Origin: Gordonia paraffinivorans NBRC 108238
GTDB lineage: Bacteria > Actinomycetota > Actinomycetes > Mycobacteriales > Mycobacteriaceae
Length of the DNA: 64,000 nt
NCBI RefSeq assembly: GCF_000344155.1
Contig: NZ_BAOQ01000024.1
Coordinates: 1 to 64,000, forward strand
Reading direction: 5' to 3'
Positions 53,972-62,070 of the stretch are shown in pieces; within the stretch, counting starts at the first letter, position 1, and every line of letters starts with the position of its first letter. The notes under the pieces were generated by a model. That model made no database searches. It had not been told where the DNA came from and saw only the letters and a program-made list of their open reading frames with translations. The position numbers and the translations under genes were made by a program.

Positions 53972-56341
53972 GTGACTGCAGAAGCTCCCACCACCGTCGG
54001 CGAAGGCTACGAGCCGGTCGGCGAAGGCCTGACCGTCTTCGAGAGCGCCGAGCCGGTCTTCGGCCGGGCCAAGTGGCTCGACAGCCCCGACGACGTGATC
54101 GCCTTCGTCGAGAGTGGCGAGGACGTCAGCGAGGTCATCGTGATCGCGCGCGGTGGAACGACCACCTTCCTGTCGATGGCGCTGAACGCCGGCGTGCGCG
54201 GCATCATCACCCTGCAGGGCGCGCCGGAGAGTCACCTGGGCATCCTCAGTCGGGAGTACGGCATCCCCTGCATCCTGTCGGTGGCCTTTCAGCGCGGCAT
54301 GCGCACCGCGCGCGGCGAGGTGGTGCCGGCCGACGGGGCGCGCCTGCGGATGGACATCTCCGCCCGGCCCGCCGGATACGTGCACATGGAATCCGGTGCG
54401 CCGGTCGATGATTCGCCGGTCGAGCAGGATGTTCCGGCCCTGACCGCAGAGGAGCAGGCGCAGATCCAGAAACTGCTGACCGACTTCCGCGGCGAGATCC
54501 CGCACGGTGCGGCAGGCGATGCCCAGATGCAACAGAGCCTCTCCTCCAACGTGCTCGATCTCAGCGACCCGGAGTACGACCGCGAACTCACCGCCGGTGA
54601 GACCACCGACATCCTGCGCTACCTGGCGTGGTGCGTCTGGGATGCGCTGGCCGCCCGAGCGATCGAAGGCGAGTCCGGGCTGATTCCGCGGCAGGAGTAC
54701 GAGGCGCTGGGCTTCATGGATTCCTGGTTCCGCCATCCGGGGTGGCTGCAGGCGATCCGGGAGCGCGTCGGCGACGCCGGCATGGTGGAGATCGGTGCTC
54801 GCGCCCGCAGCGAGATCGGCACCAAGATCAACCTGCTGCACGCGTGGGCGGCCGGCACCGCGCTGAGTGAGGGTCGTGCCGTCGCCCTCGAACTCGAACT
54901 GCACGAATTCGAGTACCGGGCAGCGACGATCCCGGCGGCGATGACCGCGACCCGGCAGCTGTATCAGGGGATTTGGGGATCCGGGCCGATGTTCGCCTCG
55001 ATGTGCGAGTACCGGGCACCGGTCCTGGACCGCAGCTGGATCGACCGGTTCCAGAGCGACCGGATCGGCCTGGGCAGCGATGCAGACCGGACCACTTTCC
55101 AGCGGTTCAACGGTGCGCTGGAACTGCTGGGCTTCCTGGTCCACTTCGACAATCGCCTCGGCCTGGGCGACAGCGGTCCGTATCCGACCGAGGACGGTGG
55201 CTTCGTGATCGTCTGCGACCGGTTTATCAACGAGCCGGCCTACGAGTGGTCCTCGGCCGCCGCGGGCCTGCCCTATGCGGTCACCATCGCGATGTTCTTC
55301 GACGGGGACACGGACCTGCAGACCAAGGTTCAGGACCGCTCGACGATGTTCACCGAGCCGGCCAACTACCTGCCCTACGTCACCGGCGTGGCGGTCTATG
55401 CCCGCGAGCAGTTCGATACACCGATGAGCGAGCTGCGGACCCTCACCCTGGCCGACATGGACCAGATGCGGGCCCACGGCGAGGCGAGTTCCGCGGCGCT
55501 GTACAAGCACATCGCCTCGATGAGCCACGACGGAGAAGGTGATGGCCGGTGCCGTCGTGTACGCCTCCGGTTTCCTGTTGCCGTTCGTCCGCGCGGCGGG
55601 CATGTACGACGAACTGGTGGCCGGGCACGGCTTCATGTCGCTGGATCCAGTCGCGGTGGCCAGCTACGAGACGATCATCGACGGCGTGGCCGGCGAGATG
55701 ATCCCCCGGTTCTTCCTGACCGGCACCTGGGCCAACGAGGTGCCGCCGAGCAGCCGGGACACCACCGCCGCCGAGCCCGGCGAGCTCGAGGTGCTGCATG
55801 CCCTCGGTGTGCGCGGGCTGGCCACCACGGAGCAGCTCGAGGTGAGCACCGGCCTGCCGACCGAGACCGTCGAGGCGGTCCTGGCCGCCGCGGTGGCGGC
55901 GGGCTGGGTCAAGCAGCGCACCGGCCGGATCGCCGGTTCCCGGCTCACGCCGGTCGGGCGGTCGCGGTTGCTGCTGCTGCGCCGACAGGCCAGCCCGCCG
56001 ACCCGGCACTCGAGCAGGCCTACCAGCAGTTCCTGGCGCCCAACCGGGAGTTCAAGCAGCTGACCTCGCAGTGGCAGGCCGATCGGGACCTCGACGCGGT
56101 GCTGGCCGGACTGGACCGGATCGACGGCGAGGTGAGTCGGATTCTCGGTGACGCCGCGGCCGCCTCGGCGCGGTTCGAGCGCTATCGCAGCCGATTCGGT
56201 GAGGCGTTGGCCCGGTTCCGCGGCGGTGACGAGAGCGCGCTGGCCAAGCCGATGGCGGCGTCCTACCACGACATCTGGATGGAACTGCACGAAGACCTGC
56301 TGGTCACCCTCGGCAAGGAGCGCAGTGCCGATGACGAATAA
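53972..56341 (+). CDS. Phosphohistidine-swivel protein 2, with two compensating frameshifts
   Basis: GTG 53972 follows AGGAG. The protein is a close paralogue of the one at 50564, with the same mobile domain (GAPESHLGILSREYGIPC, His 88). After SMSHD near 55530 the frame breaks: an extra G in GACGGAG, compared with the paralogue's GAGGAG, moves the homologous sequence into another frame (MAGAVVYASGFLLPFVRAAG). That frame returns to the first near 55985, before LEQAYQQFLAPNREF. The first frame stays open across the shifted part by chance, so an automatic call shows a full 789-residue protein with about 150 wrong residues. Either both indels are real or the sequence has two errors. Confidence 0.78.
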   Translation: MTAEAPTTVGEGYEPVGEGLTVFESAEPVFGRAKWLDSPDDVIAFVESGEDVSEVIVIARGGTTTFLSMALNAGVRGIITLQGAPESHLGILSREYGIPCILSVAFQRGMRTARGEVVPADGARLRMDISARPAGYVHMESGAPVDDSPVEQDVPALTAEEQAQIQKLLTDFRGEIPHGAAGDAQMQQSLSSNVLDLSDPEYDRELTAGETTDILRYLAWCVWDALAARAIEGESGLIPRQEYEALGFMDSWFRHPGWLQAIRERVGDAGMVEIGARARSEIGTKINLLHAWAAGTALSEGRAVALELELHEFEYRAATIPAAMTATRQLYQGIWGSGPMFASMCEYRAPVLDRSWIDRFQSDRIGLGSDADRTTFQRFNGALELLGFLVHFDNRLGLGDSGPYPTEDGGFVIVCDRFINEPAYEWSSAAAGLPYAVTIAMFFDGDTDLQTKVQDRSTMFTEPANYLPYVTGVAVYAREQFDTPMSELRTLTLADMDQMRAHGEASSAALYKHIASMSHDGEGDGRCRRVRLRFPVAVRPRGGHVRRTGGRARLHVAGSSRGGQLRDDHRRRGRRDDPPVLPDRHLGQRGAAEQPGHHRRRARRARGAACPRCARAGHHGAARGEHRPADRDRRGGPGRRGGGGLGQAAHRPDRRFPAHAGRAVAVAAAAPTGQPADPALEQAYQQFLAPNREFKQLTSQWQADRDLDAVLAGLDRIDGEVSRILGDAAAASARFERYRSRFGEALARFRGGDESALAKPMAASYHDIWMELHEDLLVTLGKERSADDE

Positions 56342-56383
56342 GGCATGCCGACAACGACTTTCGACCCAAGTGAAGGGGCAGCC

Positions 56384-57442
56384 GTGACGACTCAGGTGCC
56401 GGCCGGGACCACCGACGAGCTCGCCGCGGTGCTGCGCGAGCAGTTGCCGCAGACCGCCGGGGTGACCGCGGTGACGGCCACCCCGTGCGGGGCCGGGCAG
56501 CTCGCCGACAGCTTCCGGCTGGGGCTGGAGTACCGGGCGGGCAGCTCCGGTCCGGCGAGTGTCTTCGTGAAGCTGCCGCCGACCGACGCCGCCTCGGCGA
56601 GCACCGCGCAGCGGATCAACGCCTTCGAGCGCGAGAGATACTTCTACACCGACCTGCTGCCGCATCTGCAGATCACCACGCCGCAGCTGCTGGGCCTGGT
56701 CGAGTTCGGTGACGCCGGAGTCGGCATCGTGCTGGAGGACCTCTCGGCGGTCACCCGGCCGCTGGATCAGCTTCGCGACGGCGAGCCGGCGCAGGCGGCC
56801 TCGGTGATGGATCAGCTGGCCGGCCTGCAGGCGCCGTTCTGGGACGATGTGGCGGCGGCCGGTGGCGACGAGCGGTTCTACAACCGCACCCAGGAACACA
56901 TCGAAGGGCTCGCCGAGCGGTATCTGCAGTCGTGGCACCGGCACGGTGAGACCGTCGGCGCGGGCCTCGACGCGGCGCAGCGGCACCTGGTGGAACGCTT
57001 CGGGCAGCGCTCCCGGGAATGGGCGGCCGGGATCACCGGTCCGCGCACCCTGGTGCACCAGGACCTGCGGCTGGACAACCTGCTCTGGAGTGACGCCTCG
57101 GGCGCGGTGCTGATCGACTGGCAGACCCTGGCGTTCACCTCGCCGGCCTGGGATCCCGCCTTCTTCCTCGGCACGGCACTGCCGGCCGAGCAGCGCCGGT
57201 CGGCCGAGCACACGCTGATCAGCCGACACGTCGACGCCCTGGCCGCACGGGGCATCACCGGCTGGGATCGCGAGCGGGCCTGGACCGAGCACCGGCGGCT
57301 GTCCGGCTCGGTGCTGCTGGCGATGATCGCGGCGATGGGGTTCGTGGTGCCCACCGAGCGCGGCTTCGCGATGTTCGCCTCGCTGATCGACCGCGGTACC
57401 CGGCAGGCGCTCGACCTCGACCTGCTCGAATTCCTCGACTGA
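56384..57442 (+). CDS. APH/ecdysteroid-kinase-like phosphotransferase 3
   Basis: 352 residues from GTG 56384 after GAAGGGG (an ATG at 56345 is also in frame). LVHQDLRLDNLLW is the catalytic loop and VLIDWQTLAFTSPAWD the metal motif. LAGLQAPFWDD and the following part match phosphotransferase 2. It lies directly after PEP-domain gene 2, as phosphotransferase 2 lies before PEP-domain gene 1, so the pair of genes seems to have been duplicated together. Confidence 0.85.
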   Translation: MTTQVPAGTTDELAAVLREQLPQTAGVTAVTATPCGAGQLADSFRLGLEYRAGSSGPASVFVKLPPTDAASASTAQRINAFERERYFYTDLLPHLQITTPQLLGLVEFGDAGVGIVLEDLSAVTRPLDQLRDGEPAQAASVMDQLAGLQAPFWDDVAAAGGDERFYNRTQEHIEGLAERYLQSWHRHGETVGAGLDAAQRHLVERFGQRSREWAAGITGPRTLVHQDLRLDNLLWSDASGAVLIDWQTLAFTSPAWDPAFFLGTALPAEQRRSAEHTLISRHVDALAARGITGWDRERAWTEHRRLSGSVLLAMIAAMGFVVPTERGFAMFASLIDRGTRQALDLDLLEFLD

Positions 57443-57454
57443 AGAAGGAGACCA

Positions 57455-58564
57455 ATGCTCAGCAAATGGGACGACTACCCGATTCATCAGGCGCCGCTGC
57501 CGGCGACCACCACCATCGGCGCCGACGCCGGGCGGTACAACCGCCACTGGATGGCGATGCACGATAAGGACCTGACCACCCAGGTCGGCTTCGGGCTCAG
57601 CGTGCACCCCAACCGCGGGATCGTCGACGCCTCGTTCAGCGTGTCCCGGGACGGGAAGCAGAAGTCGGTCTTCGGCTCGGCGCCGCTCACCGTCGACTTC
57701 GACATGGAGGCTCCGCCGCTGCACCTCGAGGTGGTGGAACCGGGCCGCGTGCTGCGCGTGGTGGTGGACGAATACGACGGTGTGGCAGCGGATCTCACGT
57801 TCACCGCGGTCACCAAGCATGTGGAGGACAGCCGGATGCGGCGCGACTCCGGCCACACCCTGATCTCCGAACGGCTGCGCACCGTGCAGTTCGGCGAATG
57901 GTCGGGCTGGTTCGAGGTCGACGGCGTGCGCACCGAGTGCAGCCGGGATCAGTGGTGGGGTTTCCGCGACCGGTCCTGGGGCTCGCGGACCACCGGAACC
58001 GTCAGCGAGGGCAAGGACTCTAAGCACAAGAGCGCGATCTACTTCGCCTGGACTCTGCTGCGTTTCGAAGACGAGTGCCTGCTGGTGGCGGTCAACGAGA
58101 ACAGCCAGGGAGTCAGTGAGGCCCGCACCGGAGTGGTGCTGCCCTTCCTGGCCGAGGGGGAGAAGGCCTACGGCGACGACGAGAACCTATTGCGCAGCGA
58201 CGTATTCCACTTCGACATCGACTACGTGCCGGGGACCCGGCGGGCCCGTGAGGTCGACCTCACCGTCGGGCCCCGCGGCGCGATCTCCCGGCAAATAAAA
58301 ATCGAACCCAAGGTCGAATTCCTGATGCAGGGCCTGGGCTACTACCACCCGAAGTGGAAGCACGGCACCGATCACGGTGGCGCGGTGGCCGGCTCGGACA
58401 CCTGGAACGTCGCCGAGGCCGACCCGGCCCGGATCGAGAACGTCCACGCCCAGCAGATCTGCCGCGCGGTGCGCTCAGACGGTGCGGTGGGGCTCGGCCT
58501 GTTCGAACACGTGGCGATCGGGCCGCACCTACCGACCGGTTTCGGCGAGGGCACCACCAGCTAG
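57455..58564 (+). CDS. DUF7064-like lipocalin-type protein
   Basis: 369 residues from ATG 57455 after AAGAAGGAG. The protein looks like a double beta-barrel of the AttH/hydroxyneurosporene-synthase type (DUF7064/7065): WWGFRDRSWGSR mid-protein, YFAWTLLRFEDECLLVAVNE, and many alternating beta strands. The D-R-S-W-G core is shared with the broken gene at 31440. No catalytic function is known to me; related proteins are thought to bind or modify hydrophobic alcohols. It lies between a kinase-like gene and the SDR gene on one strand. Confidence 0.75.
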   Translation: MLSKWDDYPIHQAPLPATTTIGADAGRYNRHWMAMHDKDLTTQVGFGLSVHPNRGIVDASFSVSRDGKQKSVFGSAPLTVDFDMEAPPLHLEVVEPGRVLRVVVDEYDGVAADLTFTAVTKHVEDSRMRRDSGHTLISERLRTVQFGEWSGWFEVDGVRTECSRDQWWGFRDRSWGSRTTGTVSEGKDSKHKSAIYFAWTLLRFEDECLLVAVNENSQGVSEARTGVVLPFLAEGEKAYGDDENLLRSDVFHFDIDYVPGTRRAREVDLTVGPRGAISRQIKIEPKVEFLMQGLGYYHPKWKHGTDHGGAVAGSDTWNVAEADPARIENVHAQQICRAVRSDGAVGLGLFEHVAIGPHLPTGFGEGTTS

Positions 58565-58577
58565 CGAGGAGACCGCG

Positions 58578-59447
58578 TTGTCCTACGAAAGCGTATTCAA
58601 GCCAGGTCTTCTTGAGGGTTAAACGGTCATCGTGACCGGCGGCGGCAGTGGGATCGGACGCTGCACCGCCCACGAACTCGCAGATCTCGGCGCCAATGTG
58701 GCGATCATCGGTCGCAAGCAGGAGCGGCTGGACAACGTCACCGCGGAGATCCGAGACGATGGCGGCACCGTGGCGTCGTTCAATTGCGACATCCGCGACG
58801 AGGAGAGGGTGAAGGAGGTCGTGGCGGAGGTCGTCGAACGGTTCGGCGGCATCCACGGCCTGGTGAACAACGCCGGCGGACAGTACAAGTCACCGCTGGA
58901 GGAGATCTCCACCAAGGGATTCGAGGCCGTGGTGCGCAACAATCTCACCGGCGGCTTTATCTTCATGCGTGAGGTCTTCAACGGCTACATGAAGGAGCAC
59001 GGCGGCTCGATCGTCAACATCATCGCCGACATCTGGCACGGCTGGCCCGGCTTCGCCCACTCCGGAGCCGTCCGCGGCGGCATGCTCACGCTGTCCGAAT
59101 CAGCAGCCGGCGAGTGGGCGGAGTACGGCATCCGGGTCAACGCGTTGGCTCCGGGATCGATCGCCTCGAGCGGTCTGGACACCTATCCGGAGCATCAGCG
59201 CAGCTATATCCGCAACTCGGTGATCCCGCGACAGCCGCTGCGCCGCTTCGGTACGGAGTCGGAGATCTCGGCCGGCATCGTCTTCCTACTCTCACCTGCC
59301 GCGGCCTTCGTCACCGGTACCTGTCTGCGGATCGACGGGGCGGCGCCGAACGGCCGGCGGTGGGTGCTCAACGGCTCGAACAACAACGAGGCCTACAACG
59401 GTTTTCGTCGGGCGCAGCGTCCGAAGATCCTGGAGGGAACAGACTGA
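58578..59447 (+). pseudogene. Short-chain dehydrogenase/reductase with in-frame TAA
   Basis: TTG 58578 follows GAGGAG and starts SYESVFKPGLLEG; codon 15 is TAA (58620-58622) where SDRs have Lys or Arg, and the frame continues TVIVTGGGSGIGR. So a normal N-terminus is separated by one stop. The rest is a good SDR: NNAGGQYKSPLEE, NIIADIWHGWPG, and PRQPLRRFGTESEISAGIVF. The usual SxxxYxxxK is altered: Ser is replaced (IADIWHG), and the YxxxK position reads HSGAVRG, so normal dehydrogenase chemistry is doubtful. Reinitiation at GTG 58632 would remove the first beta strand. It resembles 2,4-dienoyl-CoA-reductase-type SDRs in length. Confidence 0.75.
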
Positions 59448-59525
59448 TCCACTGGCGGTCCGTGGCCGCGTAGGGCGGGCGGGACGATCCGTATCGGCTG
59501 GCTGGCTGCGCTATCGTTGTTGTCA

Positions 59526-59535
59526 TGGTGCACCA
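59526..59535. promoter_or_regulatory. Possible autoregulatory site upstream of the GntR gene
   Basis: TGGTGCACCA is a perfect palindrome 70 bases upstream of the GntR start. It has the same TGGT/ACCA halves as the other sites but a two-base instead of a three-base spacer, so it is weaker evidence. The remainder of 59448-59604 shows no clear promoter. Confidence 0.35.
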
Positions 59536-59604
59536 CTGTGGAGGCATGACCCGGGTGGCTGCACCGACGGTAAGGCGAGGCAGGGGTTGATAGGCGGGAA
59601 CAAA

Positions 59605-60348
59605 GTGGCGCACTCAGCAGAATCGATCAGGCTCGGTGCGGTGTCGGTGCCGCGACCGGCCGATGTCCTCGCCGAGACACTGCGTCGTCAGATCCTCGAC
59701 GGCGAGTTTCCGGTCGGGTCGATGCTGCCCGCCGAACGGCAGCTCGTCGAGGACAGCGGCCTGACCCGATCCTCGGTGCGCGAGGCGCTGGCGCAGTTGC
59801 AGCGCGAAGGTCTAATCATGGTGAAGACCGGTCGCCGGGGCGGGTCGGTGGTCACCAGGCCCACCGCTACCGAGGTCCTGCGGTCGGTGCGGCTGAACAT
59901 CGAGGGCTGGGCGCCGGACGCCGAGATGCTGCTGGAGTCGCGGGTGGCGATCGAGCCCTGGTGTGCCTACTTCGCCGCGGAGCGTCGCACCGAGGAGGAT
60001 CTCGCCGATTTGCGGAAGATCAACGAGCGCACCGCCCGGGCGCTCGAAGGTCACGGAGATTTCGTCGAATGCAAGGTCGCCTGGCACAGTGCGGTGTCGC
60101 GGGCCGGTCGCAACGAGGTTCTGTTCACGCTGGTCGAAGCCGTCTCACGTGCTGCATACCGGCAGTTCGATCGGACCACACTGCAGGGTGAGGACGCCGA
60201 TTCCCGTCTCCGGTCGCTGCAGGTGCACGAGGCGGTCACCGACGCGATCGCCCGGCAGAAGCCGAGGCTGGCCTTCAAGCTGATGGGCAACCATCTCAAT
60301 GCTCCGTCGATCGTCGACGAGTTCCCGGACGGCCCTGTGACCGACTGA
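59605..60348 (+). CDS. GntR-family (FadR/FCD-type) transcriptional regulator
   Basis: 247 residues from GTG 59605 (a TTG at 59587 is also possible). The winged helix is PADVLAETLRRQILDGEFPV, then LPAERQLVEDSGLTRSSVRE and LQREGLIMVKTGRRGGSVV. The C-terminal FCD domain has ESRVAIEPWCAYFAAER and WHSAVSRAGRNEVLFTLVEA with metal/ligand-type Asp-His positions. FadR-type proteins bind TGGT-N3-ACCA-like palindromes and release DNA with an acyl-CoA or organic acid. Five such sites lie at promoters of this cluster, so it is the likely pathway repressor, induced by a pathway intermediate. Confidence 0.9.
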   Translation: MAHSAESIRLGAVSVPRPADVLAETLRRQILDGEFPVGSMLPAERQLVEDSGLTRSSVREALAQLQREGLIMVKTGRRGGSVVTRPTATEVLRSVRLNIEGWAPDAEMLLESRVAIEPWCAYFAAERRTEEDLADLRKINERTARALEGHGDFVECKVAWHSAVSRAGRNEVLFTLVEAVSRAAYRQFDRTTLQGEDADSRLRSLQVHEAVTDAIARQKPRLAFKLMGNHLNAPSIVDEFPDGPVTD

Positions 60349-60366
60349 GCGGACATGGGTCGGCTA

Positions 60367-60408
60367 TTGCCCCTGGGCCCTCGCTTCCGCTACTGTATGG
60401 TCATACCA
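60367..60408 (+). promoter_or_regulatory. Promoter with TGGTCATACCA operator before the DUF3263-like gene
   Basis: TTGCCC (60367-60372), 18 bases, TACTGT (60391-60396) is followed at once by the palindrome ATGGTCATACCAT (60397-60409). It would cover the transcription start, a repressing position. It is the most symmetric copy of the motif in the window. Confidence 0.65.
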
Positions 60409-60433
60409 TTTAGTTGTTGGGGAGGTGGCGGTC

Positions 60434-60688
60434 ATGGCCAGAAGTGCGACGGTGGGGCACGCCGACGAGTTGATCCGGTTCGCCCGCGCCTGGGCGCCGT
60501 TCGGTGGTCCGGGTGACGACGAGGTGTTCGTGACTTTCGGTGTCGGTCAAGCGGAGTTCTACCAGCGGGTGATGTCTGCGCTCGCCACGAATTCCGGCGG
60601 TCTGCCGGTTTGTGAGGCAGCGGATCTGCAGCGGCACTGCCGTCGGCAGCTCGCGCTTCTGCGCGCCGGGGCTCGGCCGAGTCGTTGA
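60434..60688 (+). CDS. Small DUF3263-like protein
   Basis: 84 residues from ATG 60434 after GGGGAGG. ELIRFARAWAPFGGPGDDEV then GVGQAEFYQRVMSALAT resembles DUF3263, a short helix-turn-helix-like domain (pattern W-x-x-x-G-x-x-x-x-x-I/V with FYQ-x-L) found in many Mycobacteriales. Function unknown. It stands between two operator-bearing promoters and so should be under the same control as the MaoC module. Confidence 0.7.
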   Translation: MARSATVGHADELIRFARAWAPFGGPGDDEVFVTFGVGQAEFYQRVMSALATNSGGLPVCEAADLQRHCRRQLALLRAGARPSR

Positions 60689-60713
60689 CCGGTTCCGATA
60701 AAGGTCGTACCAT
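60685..60713 (+). promoter_or_regulatory. MaoC-CitE-thioesterase promoter with operator over the -10
   Basis: TTGACC (60685-60690), 17 bases, TACCAT (60708-60713). The operator-like AGGTCGTACCA (60702-60712) overlaps the -10, a repressing position. The GTG of the MaoC gene is 31 bases downstream. Confidence 0.65.
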
Positions 60714-60743
60714 TCAGCCATTATTCGACTGTGGAGGTGTGCC

Positions 60744-61196
60744 GTGGCAGGTGTGTGGTTCGACGAGTTGACGGTTGGGCAGATGTTCGAGCATCCGATC
60801 CGCCGCACGGTCACCGAGACCGACAATGTGCTGTTCACCGCGATGACCCACAACCCCGCGCTGCTTCATCTCGACGAGGAGTACATGAAGGGCACCGAGT
60901 TCGGGCAGCGGGTGGTCAACAGTGCATTCACTTTGGGCCTGATGGTGGGGATCTCGGTCGGTGACACGACGCTGGGCACCGCGGTTGCCAATCTCGGCTG
61001 GGACGAGGTTCGTTTTCCCAAGCCACTGTTCCACGGTGACACCATCAACGTCACCACCGAGGTCATCGAATTACGTGAGTCCAAGTCTCGGCCGGATCAG
61101 GGGATCGTGGTCTTCCTGCACAAGGCCTTCAACCAGCACGGCGACGTTGTGGCCTCCTGCAAACGTGCCGGGCTGCAGCGGAAGAAGCCGCAGTGA
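60744..61196 (+). CDS. MaoC-family dehydratase/hydratase
   Basis: 150 residues of the hotdog fold. TETDNVLFTAMTHNPALLHL is the MaoC active-site region with the Asp/His dyad (ETDN and THNP), followed by LGWDEVRFPKPLFHGDTINV. Such enzymes add or remove water on 2-enoyl-CoA esters. GTG start after GGAGGTG. The 4-base overlap with the citE-like gene resembles the Rv2499c-Rv2498c pair, where a MaoC protein adjoins a beta-hydroxyacyl-CoA lyase. Confidence 0.88.
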   Translation: MAGVWFDELTVGQMFEHPIRRTVTETDNVLFTAMTHNPALLHLDEEYMKGTEFGQRVVNSAFTLGLMVGISVGDTTLGTAVANLGWDEVRFPKPLFHGDTINVTTEVIELRESKSRPDQGIVVFLHKAFNQHGDVVASCKRAGLQRKKPQ

Positions 61197-62065
61197 AACC
61201 GCTGCGGTCGTTCCTGTTCGTCCCCGGCGACAGTGAGAAGAAGCTGGGCAAGATCGACGGGTCCCCGGCCGACGCGATCATCCTGGATCTCGAGGATTCG
61301 GTGAGTCCGTCCCGCAAGGCCGACGCGCGACGGTTGGTCGCCGATTATCTCCGTGAGGCCACCGGGAAACGGGAACTGCCCGAGCTCTGGGTTCGGATCA
61401 ATCCGCTGGACTCCGGCCAAGCGCTGGCCGATCTGGCCGCGGTGATCGCCGTCGGTCCGGCCGGGATCATGATCCCCAAGATCGACGGACCGGCCCATGT
61501 CCAGCAGGTGTCGCACTACGTCGACGCGCTCGAAGCCTCACATCGTTTGTCTGCTGGGCGTATCCGGTTGCTTCCGGTGGCCACCGAGACCGCCGTCGCG
61601 CCGTTCCGTCTCGGAGACTTCGCCGCGGCGCAGATCGAACGTCTTTACGGATTGACCTGGGGGGCTGAAGATCTCAGCGCCGCACTGGGCGCCTCGACGA
61701 ATGTCGGGCCGGACGGGGGCTGGGCGGTTACCTATCAATTGGTGCGGTCGATGACGCTGATGGGTGCCCGGGCTGCCGGCGTCGAAGCGGTGGAGACGCT
61801 GTATGTCGACATCCGCGATCCCGAGGGGCTGGCGGAGTCGTCACGCCGTGCGCGCGCCGAGGGCTTCAGTGGCCGCATCGCGATTCATCCGGCGCAGGTC
61901 GAGGTCATCAACGAGGCGTTCACCCCGACCGAGGCGGAAGTCGACTTCGCGCGCCGCGTCGTGGCCGCCTTCGAGGGGGAGGTCGGTACCGTCGCGCTCG
62001 ACGGCAAGATGCTCGACCTTCCGCATCTCAAGCAGGCGCAGCGGGTGCTTGCGCTGGTCGGCTGA
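61193..62065 (+). CDS. CitE-like beta-hydroxyacyl-CoA lyase
   Basis: 290 residues of the HpcH/HpaI aldolase-type barrel: RSFLFVPGDSEKKLGKI, IILDLEDSVSPSRKADAR (metal site), VRINPL, PKIDGP, ATETAVAPF, and SGRIAIHPAQVEVIN near the end. There are no citrate lyase alpha or gamma genes, so it is a stand-alone CoA-ester lyase (malyl-, citramalyl- or HMG-CoA type) that would cleave the hydrated product of the MaoC enzyme into acetyl-CoA or propionyl-CoA plus a 2-oxo acid or similar. Confidence 0.88.
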   Translation: MKPLRSFLFVPGDSEKKLGKIDGSPADAIILDLEDSVSPSRKADARRLVADYLREATGKRELPELWVRINPLDSGQALADLAAVIAVGPAGIMIPKIDGPAHVQQVSHYVDALEASHRLSAGRIRLLPVATETAVAPFRLGDFAAAQIERLYGLTWGAEDLSAALGASTNVGPDGGWAVTYQLVRSMTLMGARAAGVEAVETLYVDIRDPEGLAESSRRARAEGFSGRIAIHPAQVEVINEAFTPTEAEVDFARRVVAAFEGEVGTVALDGKMLDLPHLKQAQRVLALVG

Positions 62066-62070
62066 GCTCG

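Noticed and set aside
33649..57442. APH-fold proteins as antibiotic-resistance enzymes
   Set aside because: The active-site loops (DWE/DWQ) and catabolic gene context fit alcohol or small-molecule kinases; nothing suggests resistance.
61193..62065. Citrate lyase beta subunit in a citrate lyase complex
   Set aside because: No alpha, gamma or citG/citX genes are present; stand-alone CitE-like lyases are common in this group.
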